From Limnobacter sp. (GTDB lineage: Bacteria; Pseudomonadota; Gammaproteobacteria; Burkholderiales; Burkholderiaceae_B), in the NCBI GenBank assembly GCA_029866125.1, contig JARWZZ010000004.1:124001-188000 (forward strand): a stretch of 64,000 bases of DNA, read 5' to 3'. Every line of letters starts with the position of its first letter. The stretch's first letter is position 1. Shown piece after piece: positions 28,594-38,162 of the stretch. The notes under the pieces were generated by a model that did not search any database, was not told the DNA's origin, and saw only the letters and a program-made list of their open reading frames with translations. The position numbers and the translations under genes were made by a program.

Positions 28594-29436
28594 ATGAAGT
28601 CCACACCTTTTAAGTTAGCGGTACAAACCCTGTCTGCAATCGCCATTGGCGCCGCCGCTTTGTCCAGTCAAGCCCTTGCGGCAGACGCACCTTTTATCGT
28701 TGTTCAATCAACCACCTCCACACAGAATTCAGGTTTGTATGAACATCTACTTCCTCAGTTCAAGAAGGACACGGGTATTGATGTTCGAGTGATTGCTGTA
28801 GGCACGGGCCAGGCCATCAAGAATGCGCAAAATTGCGATGGAGATGTGCTGTTGGTGCATGCCAAGGCGGATGAAGAAAAATTCGTGGCCTCGGGATTTG
28901 GCACCAAGCGCACCGATGTGATGTACAACGACTTTGTGATTGTGGGCCCAGGTAAAGACCCTGCGGGTATTGCAGGTAGCAGGGATGTGATCAAAGCCAT
29001 GCAAACCATCAGCAGCAAGGGCGCATTGTTTGCCTCTCGCGGTGACGACAGCGGAACCCACAAACTAGAGCAGCAATTGTGGAAAGAGGGCGGGGTAGAC
29101 TACAAAGCCTCAAGTGGGAAGTGGTACCGCGAGACAGGTTCAGGCATGGGTGCAACCCTTAACACGGGCATTGGCATGGGGGCCTACGTGCTTGCGGACC
29201 GCGCTTCTTGGATTGCGTTTGGAAACAAGTCAGACTACAAAATTGTAGTGGAAGGCGACACCAAAATGTTCAATCAATATGGTGTCATTCCAGTCAGCGC
29301 CGCCAAGTGCCCCAACGTAAAAGCAAAAGAAGCCCAAGTGTTCAATGACTGGATTGTTTCACCCAAAGGTCAAGCTGTGATTGCAGCGTACCAGAAAAAC
29401 GGTTTGTCCTTGTTTTTCCCGAACGCTCCAAAATAA
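28594..29436 (+). CDS. tupA: Periplasmic tungstate/molybdate-binding protein (TupA-like)
   Basis: Solute-binding protein with a cleavable signal peptide (about residues 1-30, ending SSQALAAD). The TTSTQNSGL segment corresponds to the TTTSTxDSGL anion-binding motif of TupA, with Asn in place of Asp. ASRGDDSGTHKLE and RETGSGMGATLN are the other family blocks. It is 280 aa, starting at 28594 after GGGAG. The gene comes last in the operon, 24 bp after tupC. Whether it prefers tungstate or molybdate needs binding data. Confidence 0.88.
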   Translation: MKSTPFKLAVQTLSAIAIGAAALSSQALAADAPFIVVQSTTSTQNSGLYEHLLPQFKKDTGIDVRVIAVGTGQAIKNAQNCDGDVLLVHAKADEEKFVASGFGTKRTDVMYNDFVIVGPGKDPAGIAGSRDVIKAMQTISSKGALFASRGDDSGTHKLEQQLWKEGGVDYKASSGKWYRETGSGMGATLNTGIGMGAYVLADRASWIAFGNKSDYKIVVEGDTKMFNQYGVIPVSAAKCPNVKAKEAQVFNDWIVSPKGQAVIAAYQKNGLSLFFPNAPK

Positions 29437-29452
29437 GTACTGGCGCCTTGCG

Positions 29453-29995
29453 TTAATTTGGGCTCAGCTTCTGAGCCCATTTTTTTAAGGTGGCCATTTG
29501 CTCTGCCAGCAGTGCAATCACTTTTTGATCAACCAAGTTGCCATAGGTGTCGAAAGAGTCGCTGAATGATTTTGCAAACACTTCGGGTTTGTTCAAAGGG
29601 TGTAGGTCCACATAGACACACACTTGTCTGAAGTGGTATTGAGATCGGGCTCCACCCATCCCTCCTCCAGAGCTAACTATGGCGCAGGCCTTGCCTGCCA
29701 GCAAAGTGTTGTCTGGAAAGCGGGATGCCCAGTCAATCGCATTCTTGAGCGCAGGGGCCAGTGAGTAATTGTATTCAGGGCAGGCCAGCACAAATGCGTC
29801 TGCCTCTGCCATTTGCTTGAACAGCCTTTCCACCGAAGCGGGGCGCTCAGTCAAATCTGAGTTGAAGAAGGGCACCTCGCTTAGGTCTGCGATTTCCATC
29901 GTTACGCCAGCGGGTAGGTTTTGTTGTGCAGCCCTTAGCAGGCCAGTGTTGTTGGATGCTTTGCGCAGACTGCCAGAGATTCCCAAAAATTTCAT
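29453..29995 (-). CDS. NADPH-dependent FMN reductase family flavoprotein
   Basis: Flavodoxin-like oxidoreductase of 180 aa. The FMN phosphate-binding loop is GISGSLRKASNNT (residues 5-17). The SPEYN-like block is CPEYNYSLAPALKNAIDWASR, and the later SSGGGMGGARSQYHFRQV is typical of the ArsH/YieF/ChrR group. The start at 29995 follows GAGAGGA; an in-frame codon at 30052 would add 19 unconserved residues. The substrate (quinone, chromate, azo compound or FMN) cannot be assigned. It lies 57 bp downstream of the regulator gene and may be in its operon. Confidence 0.88.
   Translation of the reverse strand: MKFLGISGSLRKASNNTGLLRAAQQNLPAGVTMEIADLSEVPFFNSDLTERPASVERLFKQMAEADAFVLACPEYNYSLAPALKNAIDWASRFPDNTLLAGKACAIVSSGGGMGGARSQYHFRQVCVYVDLHPLNKPEVFAKSFSDSFDTYGNLVDQKVIALLAEQMATLKKWAQKLSPN
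29457..29487 (+). terminator. Terminator of the Tup operon, inside the convergent gene
   Basis: GGGCTCAG pairs with CTGAGCCC around CTT, followed by ATTTTTTT. It lies within the last codons of the convergent FMN reductase gene. Confidence 0.85.
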
Positions 29996-30052
29996 GTTTT
30001 CCTCTCCTCGATGGTTGAGTTTAACTTCAGCTGTTATGCCGGGCGCTTCCAT

Positions 30053-30934
30053 TTAGAATGCCTCTGGCAACCAAACCACTTTGCCCAAGGCCTCTGTGTT
30101 GTAGCCGGGCATGTGAATTAACTTCTTTTGAAAAATCTCGCTGTGTGTGAATTCCAGCAGTGTCTGAAAAGCGGGTGTGAAGTAACTGTACCTGTCCACC
30201 AGCAAGTCGAAACGTTCCTCACGCAAGGGCAAAAAATCCAGCCCATACAAAGCCGCTAAATTTTCAAGGCCTGGCGCGCAGTCTGCCTGCCCACTGGCCA
30301 CGGCAGCAATAACCTCCGACTCTGTACGGCAGGTGTCTACCACTTCAAAATCATTCAAACTTAAGCCAGCAGTTTTCAACTCGTGTTGGAGCAAAATCAT
30401 TCCGCCCGCGCCTGCTTGCCGTATTGCAATGCGGCAGCCCTTCAGTTCAATCAAACTGTTAATCGATGCATGATTTTTACCCAGCACCAAACCTTGTTTG
30501 CGCCATGCCCAGTGAATGAGTACCACTGGGGTTTGCGCAAATCGATCCAGCACCACGTGGGTATTCCAACTTTCCACGCCTGCGTCAACATCAAGCACAT
30601 GCAGGCCAGTGGCCAAGCTGTTGCGGGCTTCAAAGCAATCCAATCCACTCAGGCTGCCATCCAGTTGTGTGGCCAAACCGCAAGCAGACTCACGGATCGC
30701 CCAGTCCAGCAAGGGGTCATGGCTGCCACTCACCACATTCGGCCTGTGCGCATCATTTTGCCCCAACCAAGCTTTCAAAGCCGCCCTTGGAAACAGCAGT
30801 TTGCCAGTGGCCTTGATGCAGGGTATAGCGTCCTCGGCCACCAAATCATAGACCTTGCGTTCTTTGATTCGAAGCAAATCCGCCACCTCCCGGGTGGTCA
30901 AGAATTCATGACCCGTGGCGGTTTGTTCTGGCAT
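30053..30934 (-). CDS. HTH (excisionase-type) plus periplasmic-binding-protein-like regulator
   Basis: Predicted DNA-binding regulator of 293 aa. An N-terminal excisionase/MerR-like helix-turn-helix is seen (EFLTTREVADLLRIKERKVY, about residues 10-29, then the wing with LLFPRAAL). The rest (about 75-290) resembles a type-2 binding-protein domain: GCRIAIRQAGAGGMILLQ, VASGQADCAPGLENLAALYGL and FLPLREERFDLLVDR. In such proteins the domain accompanies molybdenum/tungsten functions, and the adjacent Tup operon supports a metal-oxyanion role (inference). The start is ATG at 30934; GTG at 30958 is possible and neither has a clear ribosome-binding site. Confidence 0.82.
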   Translation of the reverse strand: MPEQTATGHEFLTTREVADLLRIKERKVYDLVAEDAIPCIKATGKLLFPRAALKAWLGQNDAHRPNVVSGSHDPLLDWAIRESACGLATQLDGSLSGLDCFEARNSLATGLHVLDVDAGVESWNTHVVLDRFAQTPVVLIHWAWRKQGLVLGKNHASINSLIELKGCRIAIRQAGAGGMILLQHELKTAGLSLNDFEVVDTCRTESEVIAAVASGQADCAPGLENLAALYGLDFLPLREERFDLLVDRYSYFTPAFQTLLEFTHSEIFQKKLIHMPGYNTEALGKVVWLPEAF

Positions 30935-30971
30935 AAGCGACGGCAATTTGTCGGGCACTGGGCTTGAATCC

Positions 30972-33900
30972 TTAAAGAGTTTCAGAAGCTGGTTTTTCTG
31001 TGTCGGTCAGTTTTTTAACCCAAGCACGAATGTCTTCAATCACCATGAACAAACAGGGCACCAGCAACAGCGAAATGGCTGTAGCAAACAATACCCCAAA
31101 GCCAAGCGAAATGGCCATGGGTATCATGAACCGAGCTTGCCTCGATGTTTCAAAAATCATTGGCGCCAAACCGCCAAAGGTGGTGATGGTGGTTAGCATA
31201 ATGGGCCTAAACCGCCTTGCGCCTGTGCAACAAATGGCCTCAAGGGGAGTCATTCCCTCTTTGACTTTGGAGTTGGCGTAGTCCACCATCACCAGCGAGT
31301 CATTCACCACCACGCCTGATAGCGCAATAATACCCATCATGGAAATGATGCTCATGCTGTAACCCATCACCATGTGGCCAACTATGGCACCCAAAATGCC
31401 GAAGGGTATGGCTAGCATCACGATCAAGGGCTGTAAATAACTGCCTGTGGGTATGGCAAGCAGCACGTAAATCACCAAGAGTATCAGCAGGTAGCCTTGG
31501 CCCAATGCTTTGATTGAATCGGCCAGTACTGCCTGACGGCCTTCAAAACTGTAAGTCAAACCGGGGTAATCCGCCAGCAGCCCGGGCAGTACATCTGCTT
31601 CGATGGTTTGCTTGACTCGCTGCCCGTCTTTTCTTGGGGTGACGTTTGCAGTCACATTGATTGTTCTACGCCCATCCTTCCGGGTAATGCTGGCGTAGGC
31701 ACGGTCGGGGTTCAGTTCCACCAAGGCGTGCAGCGGCACCATCACACCGTCGGGGGTGCGAATCAGCAAATCGCGAACATCCGTTTGGGATTGGCGTTCC
31801 GTTTCAGGCCGCGTTACCACCACCTTCACTTCATTACGCCCCCGTTGTTGGCGAAGGGCTTCCGCACCAAAAAATGCAGCACGCACTTGGCGGCCAATTT
31901 CATTGGAGCTCAGGCTCAAGCGGCGAGCCTCTTCCTTCAGCGTGAAGTTAAACTGCTGCTTGCCTTCTTGAAAGCCCGCGTCAATTTCTGAGAGTCGCGA
32001 GTAATCTGCCAGCCGGGCAGCCAGTTGCTCAGCTGCTTCCCGCAAGGTATCCACATCCCTGTGGCTTAACTCGACTGTTAGGCCTGCACCGCCGCCGGGG
32101 CCGCCGGAGTCTGCTGCAAAACGCAAAGAATCCACACCGGGTATGGTACCGACTGCCTCACGCCACATGTCGGTGAATTCAGCGGTTTGAATGGGCCGTA
32201 CATCAGGCGCGGTCAGGTAGGTGCGAACGGTAATTTGGTTTTGGTTGATGCTGGTGTACGTGCCAGTGCTCAGCTGGTCGCCACCGTTCTCTTCAACCAG
32301 TTTTCGGGATTTTTCCACCAGTATGGCTGCAACCCTTTCTACCTCGGCTTTGGGGCTGCCCAGTGGTAGGCTGGCGCGCGCATCTGACCGGTCTGCTTCC
32401 ACAATTGGAAACAGTTCAAAACCCATGCGACCACTCATTGGCCATGAAATGACAACAATCATAACGCCCACACCTATCGCCAAAGACAAGTACCTTGCCT
32501 TGACCACTTTGGCAATAATCGGGGGGTACACCCTGTGGATGAAGGCCACAAAGCCATTGCTGAATTTACGCTGCCATTCGCTGAATCGATTTAATTTTTT
32601 GAAGTCTTTGGAATGCGCCAAGTGGGCCGGTAGAATGAACATGGTTTCCACCAGCGACACAATAAACACGGTGCCCACCACAACGGGTATGACGCTCCAA
32701 ATTTTTCCCAGAAAGCCGGGAATCATCAGCAATGGCATAAATGCCACCACATTGGTCAACAGGCTGAACACCACAGGCATCGCCACATCGCGGGTGCCTT
32801 GTATGGATGCATCCAGCAAATTCATACCCCGTTGTCGGTACTCATAAATATTTTCGCCAATCACAATTGCATCATCCACCACAATGCCCGTGGCAATAAT
32901 GAATGCGAACATGGACACCATGTTAATACTGACCCCAAGGAAGGGCAGTATCACCATCGCACCTAGGAACGAAACCGGAATACCCATGGTGACCCAAAAG
33001 GCCAATTTCCAGTCCAGGAAAAGGGTTAGCATCACCATCACAAGAAGCACGCCTTGCAAGGCATTCCATGACAGCAAACTCAAGCGTTGGCGGTATTGCT
33101 CTGACCGGTCACTCAGCACCGACAATTCGATACCCTTGGGTAAGCCAGGCCTGATTTTCTCAATGGCGCTTAATGTGGCGTCTGACACACCAATCGGGGT
33201 TTGATCGCCCACACGGTCAACCACCAATTCAATCGAAGGCTTGCCATTAAAAAAAGCGTATCGGTCTACATCTTCAAAATTTTCCCGTACATCGGCAATT
33301 TGCCCCAAGGGTATTGGGCTGCCTGTGCGGGGCGACACGATTGCCAGTCTTTCAAATTGGCTTGCAAAATCCCGACGTTCAGAAACCCGCAGTAAAATCT
33401 CGCCACTGCTGGTGGTCAAACTGCCGCCAGACACTTCCACCACTTCACGTCGAATGCTGTCAGCCACGTTTTGCAGGGTCAGCCCGTAAGCGGACAAGCG
33501 CGCCTCGGGTATCTGAATTTGAATTTCCATGGGGCGTGCATCATTCATCAGCACTCTGGAAATACCGGGGCTACCTAGTAGGGCATCTCTCACCTCTTCT
33601 GCAGAATTGCGCAGGCTACGCTCGTCCGTTTGCCCATATAGCACAAGGCTCATCACCGTGCGTTGTTGCACACTCAGCGACACTTTGGGTTCTTCCGCAT
33701 CAACCGGGAATGTGCGTATACGGTCAACCTCTTGCTTGATGTTTTGATACACCAGTTGGCTGTTGGCGGACTCATCCAGTTCAACGCTGACGTTGCCTGC
33801 ACCTTCGCCTGCCGTGGAATTGATGGCTTCAATGCCGTCTACATCTGAAATGGCTTCTTCAATGGCCAAAATGACACCTTGCTCCACATCCTCAGGGCTG

Positions 33901-34088
33901 GAGCCGGGGTAGGGCACAGTGATGGTGACCAAATCCAGTTCGTATTCCGGAAAAACTTCCTTCTTGATTGCATAAAACCCATACAACCCGCCAATTAGGC
34001 ACACCCACATCAAGATGTTGGCCGCCACTGAGTTTTTGGTCATCCAAGCCAGCGGGCCTTTGTGGTTGATTGCGTCATTCGAGCTCAT
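30972..34088 (-). CDS. RND efflux transporter, inner-membrane permease
   Basis: Proton-driven trimeric exporter subunit of the AcrB/HAE superfamily, 1038 aa with 12 predicted helices and two large periplasmic loops. The N-terminus (SVAANILMWVCLIGG) and the GSSPEDVEQGV porter motif are typical. TM4 keeps the proton-relay pair in GIVVDDAIVIGENI. The TM10 position usually Lys in AcrB is Asn here (GVVVNDSLVMVDYAN), as in a common divergent subgroup. It overlaps the upstream periplasmic adaptor gene by 4 bp. The substrate is not deducible. Confidence 0.93.
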   Translation of the reverse strand: MSSNDAINHKGPLAWMTKNSVAANILMWVCLIGGLYGFYAIKKEVFPEYELDLVTITVPYPGSSPEDVEQGVILAIEEAISDVDGIEAINSTAGEGAGNVSVELDESANSQLVYQNIKQEVDRIRTFPVDAEEPKVSLSVQQRTVMSLVLYGQTDERSLRNSAEEVRDALLGSPGISRVLMNDARPMEIQIQIPEARLSAYGLTLQNVADSIRREVVEVSGGSLTTSSGEILLRVSERRDFASQFERLAIVSPRTGSPIPLGQIADVRENFEDVDRYAFFNGKPSIELVVDRVGDQTPIGVSDATLSAIEKIRPGLPKGIELSVLSDRSEQYRQRLSLLSWNALQGVLLVMVMLTLFLDWKLAFWVTMGIPVSFLGAMVILPFLGVSINMVSMFAFIIATGIVVDDAIVIGENIYEYRQRGMNLLDASIQGTRDVAMPVVFSLLTNVVAFMPLLMIPGFLGKIWSVIPVVVGTVFIVSLVETMFILPAHLAHSKDFKKLNRFSEWQRKFSNGFVAFIHRVYPPIIAKVVKARYLSLAIGVGVMIVVISWPMSGRMGFELFPIVEADRSDARASLPLGSPKAEVERVAAILVEKSRKLVEENGGDQLSTGTYTSINQNQITVRTYLTAPDVRPIQTAEFTDMWREAVGTIPGVDSLRFAADSGGPGGGAGLTVELSHRDVDTLREAAEQLAARLADYSRLSEIDAGFQEGKQQFNFTLKEEARRLSLSSNEIGRQVRAAFFGAEALRQQRGRNEVKVVVTRPETERQSQTDVRDLLIRTPDGVMVPLHALVELNPDRAYASITRKDGRRTINVTANVTPRKDGQRVKQTIEADVLPGLLADYPGLTYSFEGRQAVLADSIKALGQGYLLILLVIYVLLAIPTGSYLQPLIVMLAIPFGILGAIVGHMVMGYSMSIISMMGIIALSGVVVNDSLVMVDYANSKVKEGMTPLEAICCTGARRFRPIMLTTITTFGGLAPMIFETSRQARFMIPMAISLGFGVLFATAISLLLVPCLFMVIEDIRAWVKKLTDTEKPASETL

Positions 34089-35362
34089 GGCTTGAGCTCC
34101 TGTTCTTTACCTTTGGGCTTCTCTTTTGCCTTACTGTCTGCTGTACGTATAGCCATGTCTTCAATCGGGGCGCTTAGGTTGGAGGTTACGATTTCCTCGC
34201 CTTCTTGAATGCCAGAATCAGCTTGAACATTGAGGTCGCCGCGGATCAATACAAACTCTGCTGACCTAAAAGCAATTGGAACCTTGCGTATTTCAAGTGT
34301 GCCTTGCTTATTGATCCACACGGTGTCTTCATGGACCAACCTGGGGTTCAGTTTGAATACATCTGGCAGTGTTACGCCCTGAATACGGGCCTCCACATAC
34401 TGCGACACCAGCATGGGTACTGCCTTGGGGTTCATGCCCTGTGCCGGAATTTCAACCAGTACTTGAGCCTGACGTCCATTGTCTTGCACAAAGCCCTGCA
34501 GGCTTAACACATAGCCTTTGTGGCATTCAGTGGATTGGGCAGAAGCATCATTGACGCACACCGCAGAGCCTTTTTTGCCTGACTCCGGAAAGGAAATCCA
34601 TTGCAGATCGGCTTGCGGAATGGCGACGTTCACCCAAAACGCGCGGCTGCTGGCCATGCTGCCCAAAACGGAAGTGGGGCTAACTTGCCCGCCTAAACTG
34701 GTGTCGCGGCCAATAATCAAACCATCAAACGGGGCGCGAATCACTGTGCGCTCCAAGTTCAGTTCAGCTCGCTTCACCGATGCTTGTGCCGATGCAACTG
34801 CAGCTTTCGCGGCCTCCAGTTGGGGTTGGCGAAGTATCAGCGATTTTTCAGCTTCAGTGGTTGTTAAAGCCAGTGCATCCAAGTCAGACTTGGCAACCGC
34901 TTGATTACCCATTTCGGCACTCAGGCTGGCTTTGGCTTGGGCCAGTGTGGCGTTGGCATTGGCCAAATCGAGTTTGTAATCTGTGTCATCAAGCACCACC
35001 AGCACTTCGCCTTTTTGCACGCGGGTGCCCGGTACAAATTTTGCCCCCAGTTGCTTGACCACGCCCGATACGCGGGCTTGAAGGTTGGTTTGCTGGTCGG
35101 GTTTCACTACGCCAAAGCCCAGCACCTCCACTTGCACATCTTCTTTTTTCAGCACCGAGGTGTTGACCAAACGCGAGGGTTTGGGCGGCGCGGCGCGTTT
35201 TTCAGTTTTGGGTGCTGAGGTAATCACCATTTGGGCGCCCAGGAGGGCAATTGCCAGCACCACAACAGTCAACACGATTTGGATGATTGTGCGCTTTCTA
35301 CTGCGCTCGGTGACCGCGGCATTGGCTGATGTGTCGTCATTGCTTGGTGTTGTGTTGCTCAT
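34085..35362 (-). CDS. RND efflux periplasmic adaptor (membrane fusion protein)
   Basis: HlyD/AcrA-type adaptor of 425 aa joining the permease to the outer-membrane channel. It has a cytoplasmic N-terminal stretch, one transmembrane anchor (about residues 28-50, IIQIVLTVVVLAIALLGAQM) and no lipobox. The first lipoyl half includes RVQKGEVLVVLDDTDYKLDLANA, an alpha-helical hairpin follows with repeated Ala-rich heptads, and the second lipoyl half has RTVIRAPFDGLIIGRDTSLGG. The C-terminus is Lys/Glu-rich. It lies in the middle of a three-gene operon. Confidence 0.92.
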   Translation of the reverse strand: MSNTTPSNDDTSANAAVTERSRKRTIIQIVLTVVVLAIALLGAQMVITSAPKTEKRAAPPKPSRLVNTSVLKKEDVQVEVLGFGVVKPDQQTNLQARVSGVVKQLGAKFVPGTRVQKGEVLVVLDDTDYKLDLANANATLAQAKASLSAEMGNQAVAKSDLDALALTTTEAEKSLILRQPQLEAAKAAVASAQASVKRAELNLERTVIRAPFDGLIIGRDTSLGGQVSPTSVLGSMASSRAFWVNVAIPQADLQWISFPESGKKGSAVCVNDASAQSTECHKGYVLSLQGFVQDNGRQAQVLVEIPAQGMNPKAVPMLVSQYVEARIQGVTLPDVFKLNPRLVHEDTVWINKQGTLEIRKVPIAFRSAEFVLIRGDLNVQADSGIQEGEEIVTSNLSAPIEDMAIRTADSKAKEKPKGKEQELKP

Positions 35363-35368
35363 AAGTTT

Positions 35369-36859
35369 TTACTGCGCTTGTGTATTGGACTGTTGGATCG
35401 GGCCTGAAAGTGCTCGATATAAGGCAATTCGGAATGTGAGTTCTTGCTGTTGCGCGTTAATCAGAGAGCGTTTAAGCGCGCTGGCACTTTGTTGTGCATT
35501 CAATATGGCCAAATAGTTTGCACCGCCACTGCGGTAGGCTGCAAAAAGGCGGTTTAGGCTAAGCTCAGCCAGTGCGATTTGCTTTTTCAGGCTTTGCACC
35601 GCTTCACGTTGCCCGTCCTCTTGCACCCAAGCGTTGTCCACTTCTTGCAAGGCCCTCAGGCTCACCTGTTGGTACTGGGCAATTGCTTGCCTCATCAAGG
35701 CTTGGCGACGTTCTACTTCCGCAGCGCGGGCACCCCCATCAAACAAAGGGGCCAACAGGTTGATGGACAAATTTCGCACCCAATTGTCGAATAAAAATTC
35801 AGAATCCCGAACTTGATCCCCAAAACTGGCTTGTATGGTCAGCTGGGGCAGTCGCGCAGCCATGGCCGCTGCCACGCTTTGGTCAGTTGATGCCAGTTGT
35901 GCCCAAGCCTGCTGCACGTCCGGGCGCCTTTGCAGCACATCAGCCGGAATGCCCAAAGGGGGCGGCGTTGTAGGCACGGGTAGGGCATTCAAGGGGCTTA
36001 TTTTTAATTGATTCGGTGGCCGGCCTGTTAGTAGGTTCAGGCTGTTGGCAATCACATCCTTGTTGGCCTGTGCCAAGGCAAGATTACCCAGTGACGATTC
36101 CAACAATTGCCTTTGTTGCAGAACATCTGAGGCTGGAATACTGCCTTGCTTAAACCTGAATTCAACCAACTTTAAATTGGTTTGAAAGTCGGCCACCTCT
36201 TTTTCAAATTGCTGCACCGTCAATTGGGCGGCTTGCCACTGGATGTAAGCGGTTGCTACTTGCCCCGCGATTGACAATTCGGCGGCTTGCACCTCGTAGG
36301 CGGTGGCCTGAAATTGCAAATTGGCTGCTTGCCTGCTGGCCCGAACACGGGACCACACATCCAACTCGTAACTGGCGCTGAACTGTGCGCTGGTTGTAAA
36401 GCCCCGGGTGTTGTTCACATTGCCTTGAATGGCAGAGCCTTTCACCACGCTTTTGGTGCGGGTGGTGCTGAAGTTCAGGGTTGGAAACAAACTGGCAGTG
36501 GCCGCATCCAAACTGGCTTGGCTGGCTTCCAAGCGGGCCAGTGCTGCGTCTAAGTCTTTGTTGTTCTCGATTGCATCTTTAATTAATGCATTCAGTTGCG
36601 CATCGCCAAACACTTCCCACCATGTGCCTTGTGTCAGGTTGGCTGTTGATTCAACAACCGTTGCGTCTTGGTTGGTGGTGGTTTGGTTTCTAAACTGTGC
36701 GTCTTTAAAAGGCACGTCCAGCTCGCTTTTTTCACCCAGGGTGCTGCAGGCTGATAGCAGCAGTGCGGCTTGAATTAGCATGCCTTTCAAACACACACCT
36801 TTAACCGTGAAGGCGGGTTGGTTCTTCTTTCTATGGCTTGAACTGTATTGTGTATGCAT
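35369..36859 (-). CDS. Outer-membrane efflux lipoprotein (NodT/TolC family)
   Basis: Outer-membrane channel of the tripartite pump, 496 aa. A signal peptide with lipobox LLSAC (about residues 34-38) predicts a lipid anchor. The protein has the two-fold repeated TolC architecture, with alpha-helical barrel segments rich in Ala/Gln and repeated LxxAYxxG-like ends (FAAYRSGGANYLAILNAQ). The PADVLQRRPDVQQAWAQL segment is diagnostic of the NodT branch. The N-terminus before the lipobox is long, so the true start may be internal (Met at about residue 27). First gene of the efflux operon; no regulator is adjacent. Confidence 0.91.
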   Translation of the reverse strand: MHTQYSSSHRKKNQPAFTVKGVCLKGMLIQAALLLSACSTLGEKSELDVPFKDAQFRNQTTTNQDATVVESTANLTQGTWWEVFGDAQLNALIKDAIENNKDLDAALARLEASQASLDAATASLFPTLNFSTTRTKSVVKGSAIQGNVNNTRGFTTSAQFSASYELDVWSRVRASRQAANLQFQATAYEVQAAELSIAGQVATAYIQWQAAQLTVQQFEKEVADFQTNLKLVEFRFKQGSIPASDVLQQRQLLESSLGNLALAQANKDVIANSLNLLTGRPPNQLKISPLNALPVPTTPPPLGIPADVLQRRPDVQQAWAQLASTDQSVAAAMAARLPQLTIQASFGDQVRDSEFLFDNWVRNLSINLLAPLFDGGARAAEVERRQALMRQAIAQYQQVSLRALQEVDNAWVQEDGQREAVQSLKKQIALAELSLNRLFAAYRSGGANYLAILNAQQSASALKRSLINAQQQELTFRIALYRALSGPIQQSNTQAQ

Positions 36860-36996
36860 CTGCCAATTTTCTTTGAGTGTGTGCTGCTTGAGGTATTATC
36901 GCCTTGAACTAGGGGTCAGACCCATCCCTGTCCATGGGGTTCACCGATTTACCTAACTTTACGCAAATCAACCGTCTCGGTCATCAGGAGTTATGC

Positions 36997-38016
36997 ATGC
37001 AGTCCCCAGTTTCTAGCCCTTCATCGAGCGCCCTTTTTAGCCCGATGCGAATGGGCGACATCACACTTCAGAACAGGATTGTGATGGCCCCAATGACCCG
37101 GAACCGGGCGGGGCAGGGCAACGTGCCATCCACCCTGAATGCCCATTATTACCGCCAACGCGCCACTGCGGGCCTGATTATCACTGAGGCTGCTCAAGTA
37201 AGCCCCCAAGCGGCGGCTTTCCCTTCCACCCCAGGCATTCACAATAAGAATCAAGTCGAAGGTTGGAAAGGGGTTTCCTCCGCTGTGCACGAAAAAGGCG
37301 GGAAAGTCTTTATGCAGCTGTGGCATGTGGGCCGCATCAACCCCAACTGCCCCGTCAGTGAGTTGACGGGCATCGTGAATGATTATCGGCTGGCGGCCAT
37401 CAACGCAAAGATTGCTTGCTTTGATGGCATAGAAATACATGCAGCCAATGGCTATTTGTTGGATCAATTTTTGCGTGAGGGCTCCAACCCACGCACAGAC
37501 GGTTATGGGGGCACCCTCAAAAACCGCCCCCGGTTGTTGCTTGAAGTGCTGGATGCACTACTGACCGTGTGGCCCGCCAATCGGGTGGGTATAAAACTTT
37601 CGCCAAGTTGTATATTGAAGGGTGTTGACGACACGGACCCCCAAGCCCTTTTTAAGTATGTGGCGCAGCAACTCAACGCCTACAGCTTGGCTTATCTACA
37701 TGTGGAAGAAGGGCATGAAGCCGTGATGAAGTATGGAGCCGATGGGCTAACCGATACCTCAGCTCTGGTGCCGACCTCTTTTTTTAGGGATATTTATGAA
37801 GGTCAATTGATGGTCAGCGGTGGTTACAGCTTTGAAAATGCTCAAACAGCGATTGCTAACAATGAGGCTGATTTAATCGCCTTTGGTCGCCTGTTTGTGG
37901 CCAATCCCGATTTGCCAGCCCGCTTGCAAAAGGGCGTACACCTCAACGAAGCAGACCCAACGACCTTCTATGGTGGCAGTGAAAAAGGTTACACGGATTA
38001 TCTATCTTTACGTTGA
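36997..38016 (+). CDS. Old yellow enzyme family NADH:flavin oxidoreductase, shortened
   Basis: FMN-dependent ene-reductase-like TIM-barrel protein of 339 aa. It has LFSPMRMGDITLQNRIVMAP at the start, the TEAAQVSP strand, and the substrate-binding HxxN pair (His148, Asn151) in EIHAANGYLLDQFL. SNPRTDGYGG and the late VSGGYS and FGRLFVANPDL phosphate-binding strands are also present. About 45 residues normally found between LWHVGR and the GIVNDYR helix, the capping-hairpin region, are missing (junction at about residues 114-124) while the frame stays open. The start at 36997 follows AGGAG. Activity is uncertain. Confidence 0.87.
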   Translation: MQSPVSSPSSSALFSPMRMGDITLQNRIVMAPMTRNRAGQGNVPSTLNAHYYRQRATAGLIITEAAQVSPQAAAFPSTPGIHNKNQVEGWKGVSSAVHEKGGKVFMQLWHVGRINPNCPVSELTGIVNDYRLAAINAKIACFDGIEIHAANGYLLDQFLREGSNPRTDGYGGTLKNRPRLLLEVLDALLTVWPANRVGIKLSPSCILKGVDDTDPQALFKYVAQQLNAYSLAYLHVEEGHEAVMKYGADGLTDTSALVPTSFFRDIYEGQLMVSGGYSFENAQTAIANNEADLIAFGRLFVANPDLPARLQKGVHLNEADPTTFYGGSEKGYTDYLSLR

Positions 38017-38162
38017 TTACCCCTGCAATGGGTGTACTTTACTAGCTAAGTTTAATGACTAAGGTTATTCAATAAGTTTAATCACTCAGGTTATTCAATA
38101 AATTTATTTAATAAGATGAATCAGTTGGATGGATTAATTTTAGCTTCTGGCAGCGCTCTAAA

